DNA of 64,000 nucleotides from Pelosinus sp. UFO1 (GTDB lineage: Bacteria > Bacillota > Negativicutes > DSM-13327), in assembly GCF_000725345.1 (NCBI RefSeq), contig NZ_CP008852.1, positions 372,001-436,000 of the forward strand, in the 5' to 3' direction. Positions 1-9,237 of this stretch are shown here, one piece after another. Made by a program: the position numbers and the translations under genes. Within the stretch, counting starts at the first letter, position 1. Every line of letters starts with the position of its first letter. Below the pieces are notes generated by a model. It was not told the origin of the DNA, made no database searches, and worked only from the letters and a program-made list of their open reading frames with translations.

Positions 1-1
1 A

Positions 2-205
2 TACAAATCAATTTTAGCGGAACGTTTTCTCGTAGGACAGGAAATGGGGAAAGTAAGAAGGGATTTACCAGCACAGCAATTATCTGATTTAGTTTGGGAC
101 TGCTGGCAGGGAAGCTTATTACGGATGAAAATTGAAAAATCAGTGGAGCCAGTCAATAATGATTTGGAATTGTTATTCCATCATATTTTGCCACCAGGAA
201 TCTAG
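2..205 (+). CDS. TetR/AcrR family regulator, C-terminal fragment (cut by window start)
   Basis: An open frame enters from the left edge and stops with TAG at 203-205, giving about 67 residues. They read like the C-terminal ligand-binding domain of a TetR regulator: helical, with a WDCWQGSLLRMKIEKS segment followed by a short closing helix. The DNA-binding domain lies outside the window, so neither the target nor the ligand can be judged. The next gene starts about 45 bp downstream on the same strand and could be co-transcribed. The family call rests on overall resemblance only. Confidence 0.55.
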   Translation, partial: YKSILAERFLVGQEMGKVRRDLPAQQLSDLVWDCWQGSLLRMKIEKSVEPVNNDLELLFHHILPPGI

Positions 206-249
206 TGAACAAGGCTACATTTGCCAAAATTTTTAAAACGAGGTGCAAA

Positions 250-1329
250 ATGAATAAAGTAAGATTTGCAATAGTAGGGACCGGATCGATAACCCCTACG
301 CATGCCCAGGCAATTTCAGCGATACCTGATGCTGAGTTGGTTGCGATTTTTGGTCGATCTGCTGCAAAGGCGCAAGAACTTGCTACCCAATTTAATTGTG
401 ATTGGTACAATGACTATCAGGAAATGTTAAAAAGAACTGATATTGATGTAGTTTCGATCTGTACTCCTAATGGACTGCATGCTGATCTTGGAATTCAGGC
501 TGCATTAGCGGGTAAACATGTTGTAATCGAGAAGCCAATTGATGTCACATTAGAAAAAGCGGATACCCTAATTAAAACCTGCCAAAAACAAGGAGTGGAA
601 TTGTCAATCGTATTCCAAAGGCGTTACAGTGATGGTGTTATCGCTTTAAAAAATTTACTGGAACAAGGCAAATTGGGTAAAGTGATTTTTGGAGGTTGCT
701 ACATTAAGCTATATCGGAGTCAGGAATACTATGACAGCGCTGCTTGGCGTGGGACATGGGATATTGATGGCGGTGGCGTTTTAATGAACCAAGGTATCCA
801 CTATATTGATATGCTGCAGTATTTGGCAGGATCAGTCGCAGAAGTTACAGGTCATTGTGGAACTTTCGGCCATACAGGCATAGAGGTGGAGGATACTGCC
901 TCGGCTGCTGTTACGTTTCAATCTGGTGCGTTGGGAGTAATCGAAGGGACTACCTGTGCATATCCAGGTCTAGTTTCGCGGGTAGACATCTATGGGACAG
1001 AAGGATGCGCGGTGATTGAGAATGATGTACTTACCTCTGTTCAATTAAAATCGGGTTATGAATATAAAGTAGGAAGTAGTACTGAAAATGCTGGGGTGAG
1101 TAGTCCCGATATTTCTTTTGAATGTCATCAGCGTCAATTTCAGGAAATAACTACAGCATTAAAAAATAACACGGAACCACCAATCAGCGGAGTGGAAGGC
1201 CGAAAAGCATTGGAAGTAATATTGGCTATTTATAAATCCGCATTTACAGGAGATAGCGTATTGTTGCCTTTAGCAGATAGCTTATTTTTAAAAGATCTAG
1301 CTAAAACGGGTGGGTTCAAGAGAAAGTAG
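250..1329 (+). CDS. Gfo/Idh/MocA family NAD(P)-dependent oxidoreductase
   Basis: A 359-residue protein of the usual length for the family. It opens with a Rossmann nucleotide-binding motif (IVGTGSIT, residues 8-15) and has the family EKP motif at about residues 94-96. A GGGVLMNQGIHYIDML segment (about 174-189) carries the His region used in catalysis. The family oxidises or reduces sugars, inositols and related polyols in the cytoplasm; the substrate cannot be read from sequence. I chose ATG at 250 because GAGGTG lies just upstream; an in-frame GTG at 205 overlaps the preceding stop and has no site. It may share a transcript with the upstream TetR gene. Confidence 0.85.
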   Translation: MNKVRFAIVGTGSITPTHAQAISAIPDAELVAIFGRSAAKAQELATQFNCDWYNDYQEMLKRTDIDVVSICTPNGLHADLGIQAALAGKHVVIEKPIDVTLEKADTLIKTCQKQGVELSIVFQRRYSDGVIALKNLLEQGKLGKVIFGGCYIKLYRSQEYYDSAAWRGTWDIDGGGVLMNQGIHYIDMLQYLAGSVAEVTGHCGTFGHTGIEVEDTASAAVTFQSGALGVIEGTTCAYPGLVSRVDIYGTEGCAVIENDVLTSVQLKSGYEYKVGSSTENAGVSSPDISFECHQRQFQEITTALKNNTEPPISGVEGRKALEVILAIYKSAFTGDSVLLPLADSLFLKDLAKTGGFKRK

Positions 1330-1353
1330 TGGGGCGGTAGCTGCTTTGGAGAC

Positions 1354-1382
1354 TTGACAATTTGTGTCTCCTTACATATAAT
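1354..1382 (+). promoter_or_regulatory. Consensus sigma-A promoter of the MarR gene
   Basis: TTGACA at 1354-1359 and TATAAT at 1377-1382 are separated by exactly 17 bp, a perfect match to the vegetative promoter consensus. The -10 hexamer sits inside the left arm of the palindrome at 1368-1413, so a bound dimer would block RNA polymerase. Confidence 0.85.
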
Positions 1383-1413
1383 TAGTTTCATCAAACTAAT
1401 TATATGTAAGGAG
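1368..1413. promoter_or_regulatory. MarR operator: 21-bp perfect inverted repeat
   Basis: Two perfectly complementary 21-nt arms (1368-1388 and 1393-1413) flank the 4-nt centre CATC. The core TTAGTTT-CATC-AAACTAA recurs upstream of the next gene. The palindrome covers the -10 box and reaches to about 11 bp before the MarR start codon, overlapping its ribosome binding site (AAGGAG). It could therefore act as DNA operator and also fold in mRNA over the translation start. Autorepression is inferred from position and symmetry. Confidence 0.8.
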
Positions 1414-1424
1414 AACAGACTAGT

Positions 1425-1871
1425 ATGGCGACGGAAGATATAATCGTTAAAGCAATCAATGTTCTATCTGAGTCAATGCGTGAATGTATGCGAAAATATA
1501 AAGAAGAGACTCCTAACAGCAAAGAATTATTTAATTTAACAATAACTCAATTACATTATCTTCATGCGATAAGAGAGAGGGGAAATCCTACGATAACCGA
1601 GCTTGCAGAAAAGTTTGGGGTGCAAAAATCTACGGTAACGGTTGCCATTAATAAGCTTTTACAAAGAGAGTTTATTGAAAAAATCTCCTCAGAAAGTGAT
1701 CTTAGGGTAGTACATATCAGCTTAGCAGCAAAGGGAAAAAGATTAATTGAAATCGAAGATATGGGATATTATCAATTTGCTGGTCATATTATGGAATCAC
1801 TGGATGAGACTGAAAGAGAAACATTTGCATACCTTTTAGGTAAAGTAACAGACAATACTACCCGCGACTAA
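1425..1871 (+). CDS. MarR family transcriptional regulator
   Basis: A 148-residue winged-helix protein of typical MarR length. The DNA-binding part spans about residues 35-105, with the recognition segment ITELAEKFGVQKSTVTVAIN near 55-75. MarR proteins are dimeric repressors released by phenolic, oxidant or lipophilic ligands. A near-perfect palindrome overlaps its promoter and its core is repeated before the downstream exported-protein gene. The simplest reading is that this protein represses itself and the following two genes. The ligand is unknown. The downstream nitroreductase-like gene hints at oxidative or electrophile stress, but that is inference. Confidence 0.88.
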   Translation: MATEDIIVKAINVLSESMRECMRKYKEETPNSKELFNLTITQLHYLHAIRERGNPTITELAEKFGVQKSTVTVAINKLLQREFIEKISSESDLRVVHISLAAKGKRLIEIEDMGYYQFAGHIMESLDETERETFAYLLGKVTDNTTRD

Positions 1872-1882
1872 ACGCGGGTTTT
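1860..1882 (+). terminator. Short terminator overlapping the MarR stop codon
   Basis: ACCCGCG pairs with CGCGGGT across a 6-nt loop and is followed by TTTT. The stem includes the last codons and the stop of the MarR gene. It should limit read-through into the next, separately controlled gene. Confidence 0.6.
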
Positions 1883-1896
1883 AAATAAATTTATAG

Positions 1897-1914
1897 TTAG
1901 TTTCATCAAACTAA
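1897..1914. promoter_or_regulatory. Second MarR operator copy
   Basis: TTAGTTT-CATC-AAACTAA repeats the 18-bp core of the larger palindrome at 1368-1413. It lies about 35 bp before the start codon of the exported-protein gene at 1948. Matching operators on both promoters link the regulator to its downstream neighbours. Confidence 0.75.
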
Positions 1915-1947
1915 TTTAATGTTAGACAAAAAAAGATTGGGGGTTGA

Positions 1948-2541
1948 ATGGTGAATAGGATGGGAAAAATCTTTAGTATAATTGTTATGATTATGATTTC
2001 TTTTAGTTCAGTATTTGTTTGTTCAGCAATGGATAAAAAGGATGTTACTGATGAGGTTGTTCTTTTGGTTGTTGCAGACGAATCGAGGGAGACTTATGGA
2101 CTTCAGCTAAAGAATGAAGTTTATACACAGTTAGAAAAGCAATTGAAGATTGCAATATGTAAAGATAGTGAGTCGCAAGACAAAATAACGAACTATAGTT
2201 TTGGCGAAATATCTAAGGCTGAGAAACCAGATCTTTTCGCACTAGCTGCTAAGAAAGGTGTGAATATGGTATTTGTTGTAGAGATATTGCCAACTAAATC
2301 TGATTTTAGTGAGATTCTTTTTTACCAGTCGATCAAATCGGAAGCAACAATAAAAGTTCGTTTATATGATGCAGTAAAACAACAATATGTATTGACAGAG
2401 GAAATAGGAAGTACAGGTATCAATAAAACAATAATTCCATACACTTTTGTTGGGAAAAAGGTAACTGTGCTAGAAGCCGTTCATAAAGCAACGAACATCG
2501 TAGCACAACGGGTTAACCAGACGCTAGCTAATTATAAATAG
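1948..2541 (+). CDS. Exported protein of unknown function
   Basis: A 197-residue protein with a clear Sec signal peptide: a Lys/Arg-containing start, a hydrophobic stretch rich in Ile, Met and Ser, and probable cleavage near VCSA at about residues 24-27. The mature part has no motif I recognise; it looks alpha/beta, with a KKGVNMVFVVEILP strand-like segment and few cysteines. The start ATG at 1948 follows a GGGGG-type site. It lies behind a MarR operator and 76 bp before a TAT-type nitroreductase, so the two probably form one regulated unit acting outside the cytoplasmic membrane. In a two-membrane cell this means the periplasm. Confidence 0.7.
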   Translation: MVNRMGKIFSIIVMIMISFSSVFVCSAMDKKDVTDEVVLLVVADESRETYGLQLKNEVYTQLEKQLKIAICKDSESQDKITNYSFGEISKAEKPDLFALAAKKGVNMVFVVEILPTKSDFSEILFYQSIKSEATIKVRLYDAVKQQYVLTEEIGSTGINKTIIPYTFVGKKVTVLEAVHKATNIVAQRVNQTLANYK

Positions 2542-2617
2542 AGATAAGAAGAGCCATATCATCTTACATACAAGAGTTATATAAAACAAGCAGCTTATCT
2601 ATAGGGAGTGGTGCTTT

Positions 2618-3724
2618 ATGAATCGACGGCAATTCATTAATTACAGTGGAGCGAGTCTTGCCCTGCTAGGGGGAGCTTATCTATTCAATTCATTGTTGCA
2701 GTTTAAAACACCTGATAGAGAAAACGTAGGTAACCAGATAAAGGGGTTAGAGGAGGGGGCGCTAGATATAATATATCTAGCCTCTTTGGCACCTAGCGGA
2801 CATAACACCCAACCATGGACGGTACGGATTATTGATAGTAATCACTGGATTATCGGTACAGATCTAACTAGGTGCTTAGCTGTTGTTGATCCAGAAAATC
2901 GTGAAGCTCTTCTTTCGATAGGGGCCTTTTTAGAAAACCTAGTCGTTGCAGCAAGGGTAAAAGGATATGATGTAGATGTTCAAGTAGTAGCTAAACAGCC
3001 AAAAGATAGAGATGTATTAGATATAAAGCTAAGAAAAGTTAACGGGTCAAATAATTTTGATGTTAAGAAAATAAGATTGCGCAGGACGGTTAGAAATAAC
3101 CTTCTTAACGATCAATTATCGAGGGAAGATATTCAATTTCTGATAGGAAAAAATACAGATTCTATTTATTATACAAGGGAGTCAAGAGAAGGGCATTATC
3201 TTGCAGAAGGGACTCTTTTGGCTAACAAATCACAGGTCTATAGGGATTCTGCGCAAGAGGAATTGGCGCAGTGGATTCGATGGTCGAACCAGGATAGTAG
3301 GCATTATCGCAATGGGTTAACTCCTGAAACAATGGAGATAGAAGGTATAGCGAAATGGTATGTTAAAAACTTTTATACTAGACAATCTGTTTTGGAGAAT
3401 AGCTTTCGAGAGGAAACAATTAAGAAAGTAGGGGAACAAGTGGCTGCTGGCAGTGGGTGGTTGCTAATTACCAGTAAGGATTCCTCGATTCCAGAATTGA
3501 TTGAGACGGGTCGAAAGCTTCAGAGGATGTGGCTTGAGGCACGGGATAAAAGAATAGCAATCCACCCCATGACCCAAATGCTCGAAGAAGAAATAATAGG
3601 AAATGAAATGGCATCTTTTTTAGGAATTACTGAGAAAATCCAATTTTTATTACGAATAGGCTATTGCAATGACTATCCCCAACCTGTGAGTCCAAGAATG
3701 TTATTAGCAAATATAATCTTATAA
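2618..3724 (+). CDS. Nitroreductase-like (Acg-type) protein with twin-arginine signal
   Basis: A 368-residue protein beginning MNRRQFINYSGASLALLGG, a twin-arginine leader followed by one hydrophobic segment. It is probably exported folded, or anchored facing the periplasm. The LAPSGHNTQPW segment at about residues 56-67 is the FMN-binding signature of Acg-type nitroreductases. A second flavin-binding region lies toward the C-terminus (GSGWLLITSKD). Family members reduce nitro compounds or quinones, or act as flavin storage; the substrate is not predictable here. Co-transcription with the preceding secreted protein under the MarR regulator is likely from spacing and operators. Confidence 0.75.
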   Translation: MNRRQFINYSGASLALLGGAYLFNSLLQFKTPDRENVGNQIKGLEEGALDIIYLASLAPSGHNTQPWTVRIIDSNHWIIGTDLTRCLAVVDPENREALLSIGAFLENLVVAARVKGYDVDVQVVAKQPKDRDVLDIKLRKVNGSNNFDVKKIRLRRTVRNNLLNDQLSREDIQFLIGKNTDSIYYTRESREGHYLAEGTLLANKSQVYRDSAQEELAQWIRWSNQDSRHYRNGLTPETMEIEGIAKWYVKNFYTRQSVLENSFREETIKKVGEQVAAGSGWLLITSKDSSIPELIETGRKLQRMWLEARDKRIAIHPMTQMLEEEIIGNEMASFLGITEKIQFLLRIGYCNDYPQPVSPRMLLANIIL

Positions 3725-3976
3725 GAGTTGCAACATATATTTGAAGTGCTTGTTCAAGATTATTTAGTAGAATATATCACGAATGTACTCAATAAAATTG
3801 GCATATAGATTCAATTAATTGAGTCTGGCTGATAACTCCTGAAATTAAAAAAAATTCCAGTTGACAAAGGAAACTGCAGAAAAATGTCGAAAAATATCTT
3901 TAAATGTAATTGATACGAAGCATTTTACCATGTTTGCTTTTGATGCAAGTACAATTTATTTAAAGGAGTCTATAAA

Positions 3977-6010
3977 ATGAAAGTGAAAAATATCCAAACT
4001 CGTTTACTACTAGGTCTTATTCCTCTTATTTTAGTGGTGTTAATTGCGTTATCGGGTGTTAGTTACTATCTAGCCAAACAATCTCTATTAAAAAGTGTAG
4101 ATGATACTGGGCGAGCGGTAGGTACTGATTATAGCAATCGAGTACAAGCAGATATGGAAAAGATGATTGTTCAATTAGAGGATTTAGCCAGTATTCAGCG
4201 TATTCGCGCAGGCACTGATAAAGTTCAGATTACAGAGGCCATGTCAGAGATGCAGAAACGCCTTGGAATTTTTGATGTCGTTGCTTTCATTTCACCTGAT
4301 GGATCAGGGGTTATTAATACAGGACAAACAGCTTCTTACAATGATCGAGAATATTTTAAGAAAGTGGTAGCAACAAAGAAGGCTGTTGTATCAGATCCTC
4401 TCGTTTCAAAAGTTACAGGGAAATTGGCAGTTGTTTTAGCAGTACCTGTAATGAATAATGGTCAACTAACAGGAGTCTTAATTGGAACTTTTTCCATGGA
4501 AAAATTAAGTGAAATGATGAAAGAGCTAAAATTTTTAGAGACAGGTTACGGTCAGGTTGCAGATGATTCGGGTATGGTTATTGCTCATCCCAAACAGCCT
4601 GATCTTGTAGGGAAATTAAATCTGCTTGACAAGAAAATCAATCCAGAACTTAAGTTACCACAAAGTGATCTTGACGAACGTTTGACCAATATATTTAAGG
4701 TAGCATCTAAAGAGGGGAAACAGTCCAGAGGGGTATATAGCTTTGTTGATGGTGTAGAACGAGTTGCAGTAGCCACTCCAATTAACTTACCAGGTGACCA
4801 GCGTTGGGTTGTAATCGTAGCGGCGCCTGAAGTGGAAGCAACTCGTCAAGTCGATAGCCTAACAAAAATGATGCTATTGATTTCTGTAATATGTTTACTC
4901 ATCGCAGTAGCTGCTATTTTGTTCATTGCGAAACAGTTTGTAAAACCAATTTTGGTCATACGTGACGAATGTCTACTATTAGCTGAAGGAGATTTGCGGG
5001 AGCGAGAAGCAAAAGTTTCTTCCGAAGACGAAATTGGGCAGCTAGCGAAGGGTTTTCGCGAGATGAGGACCAATCTGCGTGAGCTTGTCACAAAGGTACA
5101 CTCTCAGTCCGAACAGTTGGCGGCTTCTAGTGAAGAGCTGACAGCCAGCGCCGATCAGTCGGCTCAAGCTGCCAATCAAGTTGCTATATCGATTACCGAT
5201 GTGGCGAATGGTTCCCAGGAACAACTGACTGCCGCAAATGAAACCTCTGCAGTGGTGGAAGGGATGTCAGCAAGTATCGAGCAGATTTCCGCTACCACCA
5301 ATGAAGTAGCTGAGCAATCCAGTCAAACAGCTAATAAAGCAAACGAAGGTAATAAGGCAGTAAATAAAGCGGTTATTCAAATGAAACAAATTGAACAGAC
5401 GGTACAAACCTCTGCGCAAGCAGTAGCCGAATTAGGTGAACGATCTAAGGAAATTGGACAGATTGTAGCTACTATTTCCGGGATCGCTGGACAAACCAAT
5501 TTATTGGCTCTTAATGCGGCGATTGAAGCAGCGCGGGCAGGTGAGCAAGGACGCGGCTTTGCTGTAGTAGCTGAGGAAGTTCGTAAATTGGCTGAACAGT
5601 CCCAAGAGGCAACAAAACAGATCGCCTCATTGATTAGTGGAATTCAGGGAGATACGGATAAAGCAGTAATGGCTATGGATGATGGTACTAGAGAAGTTAA
5701 GTTAGGCGCAGAAGTAGTGGATGCTGCTGGACAGGCATTTCAAGAGATTGTGATAATGGTTACACAAGTATCAAATCAAGTAAGGGAAATTTCTTCTTCC
5801 ATTGATCAAATGGCAATTGGTAGTCAACAAATTGTAGAATCCGTAAACCGGATTGACAGCTTAAGTAAAAAGGCTACCGAAGAATCCCAGACCGTTTCTG
5901 CAGCTACTGAAGAACAATCAGCCTCTATGGAGGAAATTGCCTCTTCTAGCCAGAGCTTAGCAAATTTAGCTATGGATCTACGGGAAGCTGTTACTCGTTT
6001 CAGAGTATAA
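3977..6010 (+). CDS. Methyl-accepting chemotaxis protein, Cache sensor type
   Basis: A 677-residue chemoreceptor. The first membrane helix is at about residues 9-32. An extracytoplasmic double-Cache-like sensor follows (about 35-285, with the typical [19 protein letters not shown] stretch), then a second helix near 295-318. A HAMP linker (about 318-372) leads to a long signalling coiled coil. The hairpin tip is well conserved near residues 495-545 ([20 protein letters not shown]). It reports ligand binding to the CheA-CheW array and so steers flagella. Cache sensors usually bind amino or carboxylic acids; the ligand is unknown. It is a single-gene unit closed by the terminator at 6035. Confidence 0.93.
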   Translation: MKVKNIQTRLLLGLIPLILVVLIALSGVSYYLAKQSLLKSVDDTGRAVGTDYSNRVQADMEKMIVQLEDLASIQRIRAGTDKVQITEAMSEMQKRLGIFDVVAFISPDGSGVINTGQTASYNDREYFKKVVATKKAVVSDPLVSKVTGKLAVVLAVPVMNNGQLTGVLIGTFSMEKLSEMMKELKFLETGYGQVADDSGMVIAHPKQPDLVGKLNLLDKKINPELKLPQSDLDERLTNIFKVASKEGKQSRGVYSFVDGVERVAVATPINLPGDQRWVVIVAAPEVEATRQVDSLTKMMLLISVICLLIAVAAILFIAKQFVKPILVIRDECLLLAEGDLREREAKVSSEDEIGQLAKGFREMRTNLRELVTKVHSQSEQLAASSEELTASADQSAQAANQVAISITDVANGSQEQLTAANETSAVVEGMSASIEQISATTNEVAEQSSQTANKANEGNKAVNKAVIQMKQIEQTVQTSAQAVAELGERSKEIGQIVATISGIAGQTNLLALNAAIEAARAGEQGRGFAVVAEEVRKLAEQSQEATKQIASLISGIQGDTDKAVMAMDDGTREVKLGAEVVDAAGQAFQEIVIMVTQVSNQVREISSSIDQMAIGSQQIVESVNRIDSLSKKATEESQTVSAATEEQSASMEEIASSSQSLANLAMDLREAVTRFRV

Positions 6011-6034
6011 TTTTACCCTTTAATTGAAGAACAT

Positions 6035-6081
6035 AAAATACTCTCCATCGTAGAAAAAAGCTATGATGGAGGGTATTTTTT
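6035..6081 (+). terminator. Rho-independent terminator after the chemoreceptor
   Basis: AAAATACTCTCCATCGTAG pairs with CTATGATGGAGGGTATTTT with minor wobble and runs into T residues. Confidence 0.8.
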
Positions 6082-6207
6082 ATGATTTTACGAATGACAG
6101 AGGGATTACAGAAAATGGTGTGGAATACAAATAAAGTTAATTATCTGATTATTTAGATGATTGCTGTACATCGTTATATGACAAATACCTTAACTGGAGG
6201 GGCTATA

Positions 6208-8877
6208 TTGTTTAATGACAAAAGTAATGATCTAAATCATAAGTTAAATAGAAAAGATAAGGTGTATTTAGAATTAAGGAATCTCACCCAGACAGTTAAT
6301 TTTAATGAAGCGAAATCGTTAGAGAAAATAGGCTTTGAAACAAATCATATAGCGAAACAGTTAACTATTACAAGGAATAATGTTAGTACAGCATTAAATA
6401 CTCTTTTGTCTGAGGGGAAAGTCATTAAGATTTTAGGCAAACCTGTTCGTTACCTTGATAGAATCTGTCTAGAATCGAATACAAATATAATGATAAAAAA
6501 TCCAATCATTAATAGCACTGATGAGTTTAAGAAGCTGATACGAAAAGTGCCCTTGTTTTCCAAGCTAGAAGAAGAAACTTTTTCTTGTAATAAGAATGAA
6601 ATACATAATCTAATTGAAAATCATACAAAACCGAAGAGTGATATTTTTGAAAATATAGTTGGTGCTGGTGATGACTTAAAAGTACAGGTAAAGCAGGCGC
6701 GGGCCGCCATACTATATCCGCCCAATGGTCTACATACCTTGCTAATAGGCCCTACGGGAATTGGGAAAACTACGTTTGCTGAAATTATGTATCGGTACGC
6801 TATAGAGATAGGAAGATTGCAGACTAACGCTCCTTATGTGATATTTAATTGCGCTGATTATGCTGAAAATTTACAGCTTTTAGTATCACATCTTTTTGGC
6901 AATGCAAAAGGTGCTTTTACGGGTGCTGATACAGAAAAGAAAGGATTAGTTGATCAAGCAAACGGCGGAATACTTTTTCTCGATGAAGTACATCGCTTAC
7001 CACCTGAAGGGCAGGAAATGCTATTTTCACTAATGGATCGAGGCAGCTATCGCCGGTTAGGAGAATCTGAAAATACACGAAAGGCAAATATACTTATTAT
7101 TGCTGCGACGACAGAAGATCCAAAGGAAGCTATCCTTGGTACCCTTTTGCGAAGAATCCCGGTCATTATTATGTTTCCTAGTTTAGCTGAACGCTCATTG
7201 AAAGGGAGAATGACCCTTATTTGTCAGTTCTTTAGGGAAGAGTCCGTTAAAGTAAAGATACCGGTAACCGTATCAAAAGAAGTATTAAAAATACTGCTGA
7301 TTTACAAATGTCCAGGGAATATAGGCCAATTAAAAAATGATATTCAGCTTATGTGTGCCAATGCATTTGTAGAATATGTCACGGAGCAACATAATTACGT
7401 ACATGTAAAATTATCTCAGCTTTCTCCAAGATTAAAGGAAGGTTTTTTTACAATTGATAATAAAAGACAGGAGATAGCCAAAGTCTTTAATCTAAATGAT
7501 TTTGAATCCATCACTTTTAATGGAGTCAATGAAGATTTAAATGAAAATCTAAATAATGTACTTCTTTATGATGAATATAAAACAGAAGAAGATTTTTATG
7601 ATTTAATTCTAGAAAGTGCCCAAAAGTTTTTAGAAAAAGGTCTTTCAATCAGCGAGATTAGAGAAAGGATAAATAAACAAATCCAAAATCGATTTCAGGA
7701 TTCTTTTGCTGCCGGAAAGGACAAAAGTTTACTGTTAGAGAAAGAAATTCTCTCTAAAATTGTAACTCCAGAAATCGTAAAGATTATTGAAGAATCCTTG
7801 GCTGAATCAGTAGACTTAATAGGATTGTCTTTTGACACTAAGGTGATATATAGTCTTGCTTTACACATGGAAACTTTAATTGAACGGTTACGTTTAGGGC
7901 AGATTTCCATACATCCCAATATTAAAAAAATTTACCAAGAACATCAACAGGAATATGCCGTTGCAGAAAAGATAAAGAATAAGCTGGAAGAAAAATTGTT
8001 CCTGACTATTCCTGATGATGAAGTAGCCTTTACTGCCATGTTGTTATACTCCTTAAATATAAAGAAAAGTGATGAAAATATTGAGGTATTAGTTATCACT
8101 CATGGCTATGCTACAGCTACGAATATGGTTCAAGTTGCTCAAACTCTCTTAGGTTATGAGTGTATTCACGCCTTAGACATGCCTTTAGAAGAAAAGGTAG
8201 AAGTGATATTGGAAAAGGCAATTGAAATGGTCAAAAAAATCAATAAGGGGCGTGGTGTGCTATTATTAGTTGATATGGGATCCCTTACCACATTTTCCGA
8301 AATAATTTCTGAAAGAACTGGTATTCCTACTAGAACAGTTAAGATGGTTAGTACGCCTATGGTCATCGAGGCAGCTAGAAAGGCTATGATGCCTACGATA
8401 AGTCTTGATCAGTTAGTTGAAAGTGTAAACGGGATGAGTCCTTTAATTGCTGGAAGAATTAAAGTCGATAACTCACCAGTTGAAATTGGCTATTCATCTA
8501 TCATCTACCAAGAACGGGCAATTGCCATGTTAGAGGAAATTCTCACCTTTTTAAATGTGAAAAAGGCATCAAAATTGCTATGCGAAGTGCTAGAGCAAAT
8601 TTTACATGCCTGTGATGGTATGATAGATGAAAGTATTAAAATTAAGTTTTTATTTCATTGTTCCTGCATGATTGAAAGAATCATACGAAATGAACCCTTG
8701 CCATATAATAATTTCTTGCAGGTACAAGAAACCAAGGCGTCTTTGTTTAGGCTGATTAAATCGAAGTTCATCTTAATTGAGGAAGTGTTTGGAATCAATA
8801 TTCCTAATACGGAGTTAGCCTATATTGTTGAAATGATCGATACTCATATTAATATAATATCCATAATGGAAAATTAA
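6208..8877 (+). CDS. LevR-type sigma-54-dependent PTS activator
   Basis: About 889 residues. Order: N-terminal winged HTH (about 20-85), AAA+ sigma-54 activator domain, PRD, EIIA-Man-like domain, EIIB-like region, second PRD. The AAA+ domain shows Walker A GPTGIGKT near residue 180 and the sigma-54 contact motif GAFTGA near 234. PRD1 carries LALHMETLIERLRLGQ, the EIIA-like part ITHGYATATNM near 630, and PRD2 FHCSCMIERIIR near the C-terminus. LevR proteins are phosphorylated by PTS proteins and activate mannose-family PTS operons. I prefer the TTG at 6208 because CTGGAGGGG lies 5 bp upstream; the in-frame ATG at 6157 has no site. It is followed by matching activator sites, a -24/-12 promoter and the PTS genes. 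Confidence 0.92.
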   Translation: MFNDKSNDLNHKLNRKDKVYLELRNLTQTVNFNEAKSLEKIGFETNHIAKQLTITRNNVSTALNTLLSEGKVIKILGKPVRYLDRICLESNTNIMIKNPIINSTDEFKKLIRKVPLFSKLEEETFSCNKNEIHNLIENHTKPKSDIFENIVGAGDDLKVQVKQARAAILYPPNGLHTLLIGPTGIGKTTFAEIMYRYAIEIGRLQTNAPYVIFNCADYAENLQLLVSHLFGNAKGAFTGADTEKKGLVDQANGGILFLDEVHRLPPEGQEMLFSLMDRGSYRRLGESENTRKANILIIAATTEDPKEAILGTLLRRIPVIIMFPSLAERSLKGRMTLICQFFREESVKVKIPVTVSKEVLKILLIYKCPGNIGQLKNDIQLMCANAFVEYVTEQHNYVHVKLSQLSPRLKEGFFTIDNKRQEIAKVFNLNDFESITFNGVNEDLNENLNNVLLYDEYKTEEDFYDLILESAQKFLEKGLSISEIRERINKQIQNRFQDSFAAGKDKSLLLEKEILSKIVTPEIVKIIEESLAESVDLIGLSFDTKVIYSLALHMETLIERLRLGQISIHPNIKKIYQEHQQEYAVAEKIKNKLEEKLFLTIPDDEVAFTAMLLYSLNIKKSDENIEVLVITHGYATATNMVQVAQTLLGYECIHALDMPLEEKVEVILEKAIEMVKKINKGRGVLLLVDMGSLTTFSEIISERTGIPTRTVKMVSTPMVIEAARKAMMPTISLDQLVESVNGMSPLIAGRIKVDNSPVEIGYSSIIYQERAIAMLEEILTFLNVKKASKLLCEVLEQILHACDGMIDESIKIKFLFHCSCMIERIIRNEPLPYNNFLQVQETKASLFRLIKSKFILIEEVFGINIPNTELAYIVEMIDTHINIISIMEN

Positions 8878-8914
8878 AAGGAGTCCAAGAGGGGTATCAC
8901 TCTTGGACTCCTTT
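8877..8914 (+). terminator. Terminator of the levR-like gene
   Basis: Perfect 15-bp arms AAAGGAGTCCAAGAG and CTCTTGGACTCCTTT with an 8-nt loop, beginning in the stop codon and leading directly into repeat A copy 1. Confidence 0.85.
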
Positions 8915-9015
8915 CTTTACGGAATCAGAAAGTATAACACTTTCTTGATTCCAAGTAAGAACGACTAAGGCTCTGCCTGCGTCCGAGGACTTGGCACAAG
9001 CCAAGTCTTTTCTTA
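8915..9015 (+). repeat. Intergenic repeat family A, copy 1
   Basis: About 100 bp, nearly identical to 45307-45407 and 50963-51063. It contains a first hairpin (GGAATCAGAAAGT with ACTTTCTTGATTCC), a spacer with TAAGAACGACTAAGG, and a second hairpin (GACTTGGC-ACAA-GCCAAGTC) followed by a T-rich tail. It directly follows a gene terminator, as the other close copies do. No coding potential is seen. Confidence 0.85.
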
Positions 9016-9078
9016 ATGTGTCTCAAATGTTGAGACACATATAAAGAAAAATGACTGAGACACATTTTAAGACACATA
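9016..9078. promoter_or_regulatory. Upstream activating sites for the LevR-type activator
   Basis: A perfect 11-bp inverted repeat, ATGTGTCTCAA-ATG-TTGAGACACAT (9016-9040), is followed by half-sites TGAGACACAT (9056-9065) and AAGACACATA (9069-9078). The array lies 110-175 bp before the -24/-12 promoter, the normal distance for a sigma-54 enhancer. Binding by the upstream activator is inferred. Confidence 0.75.
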
Positions 9079-9189
9079 ATTACGAAGGATTCATGTTGGT
9101 ATTGAAAATTAATTTATATAGGAGAAGTCAGTCACAGCGGATAGATGTTGGTTGCAATGAACTATTTTACAGGTAGTGAGACACTTTGT

Positions 9190-9204
9190 TGGCATGGCAG
9201 TTGC
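9190..9204 (+). promoter_or_regulatory. Sigma-54 (-24/-12) promoter of the mannose-family PTS operon
   Basis: TGGCAT, 5 bp, then TTGC matches the sigma-54 consensus with exact GG-GC spacing. It lies 34 bp before the EIIA start codon and downstream of the activator repeats. Confidence 0.8.
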
Positions 9205-9237
9205 AATATTATTTATACAAAAGAAAGGAGTGTTGTA

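Noticed and set aside
8915-9015. Repeat A as a plain insertion-sequence remnant
   Set aside because: No transposase fragment, no terminal inverted repeats and no target duplications are visible. The copies keep complete hairpins and begin at the same point relative to terminators.
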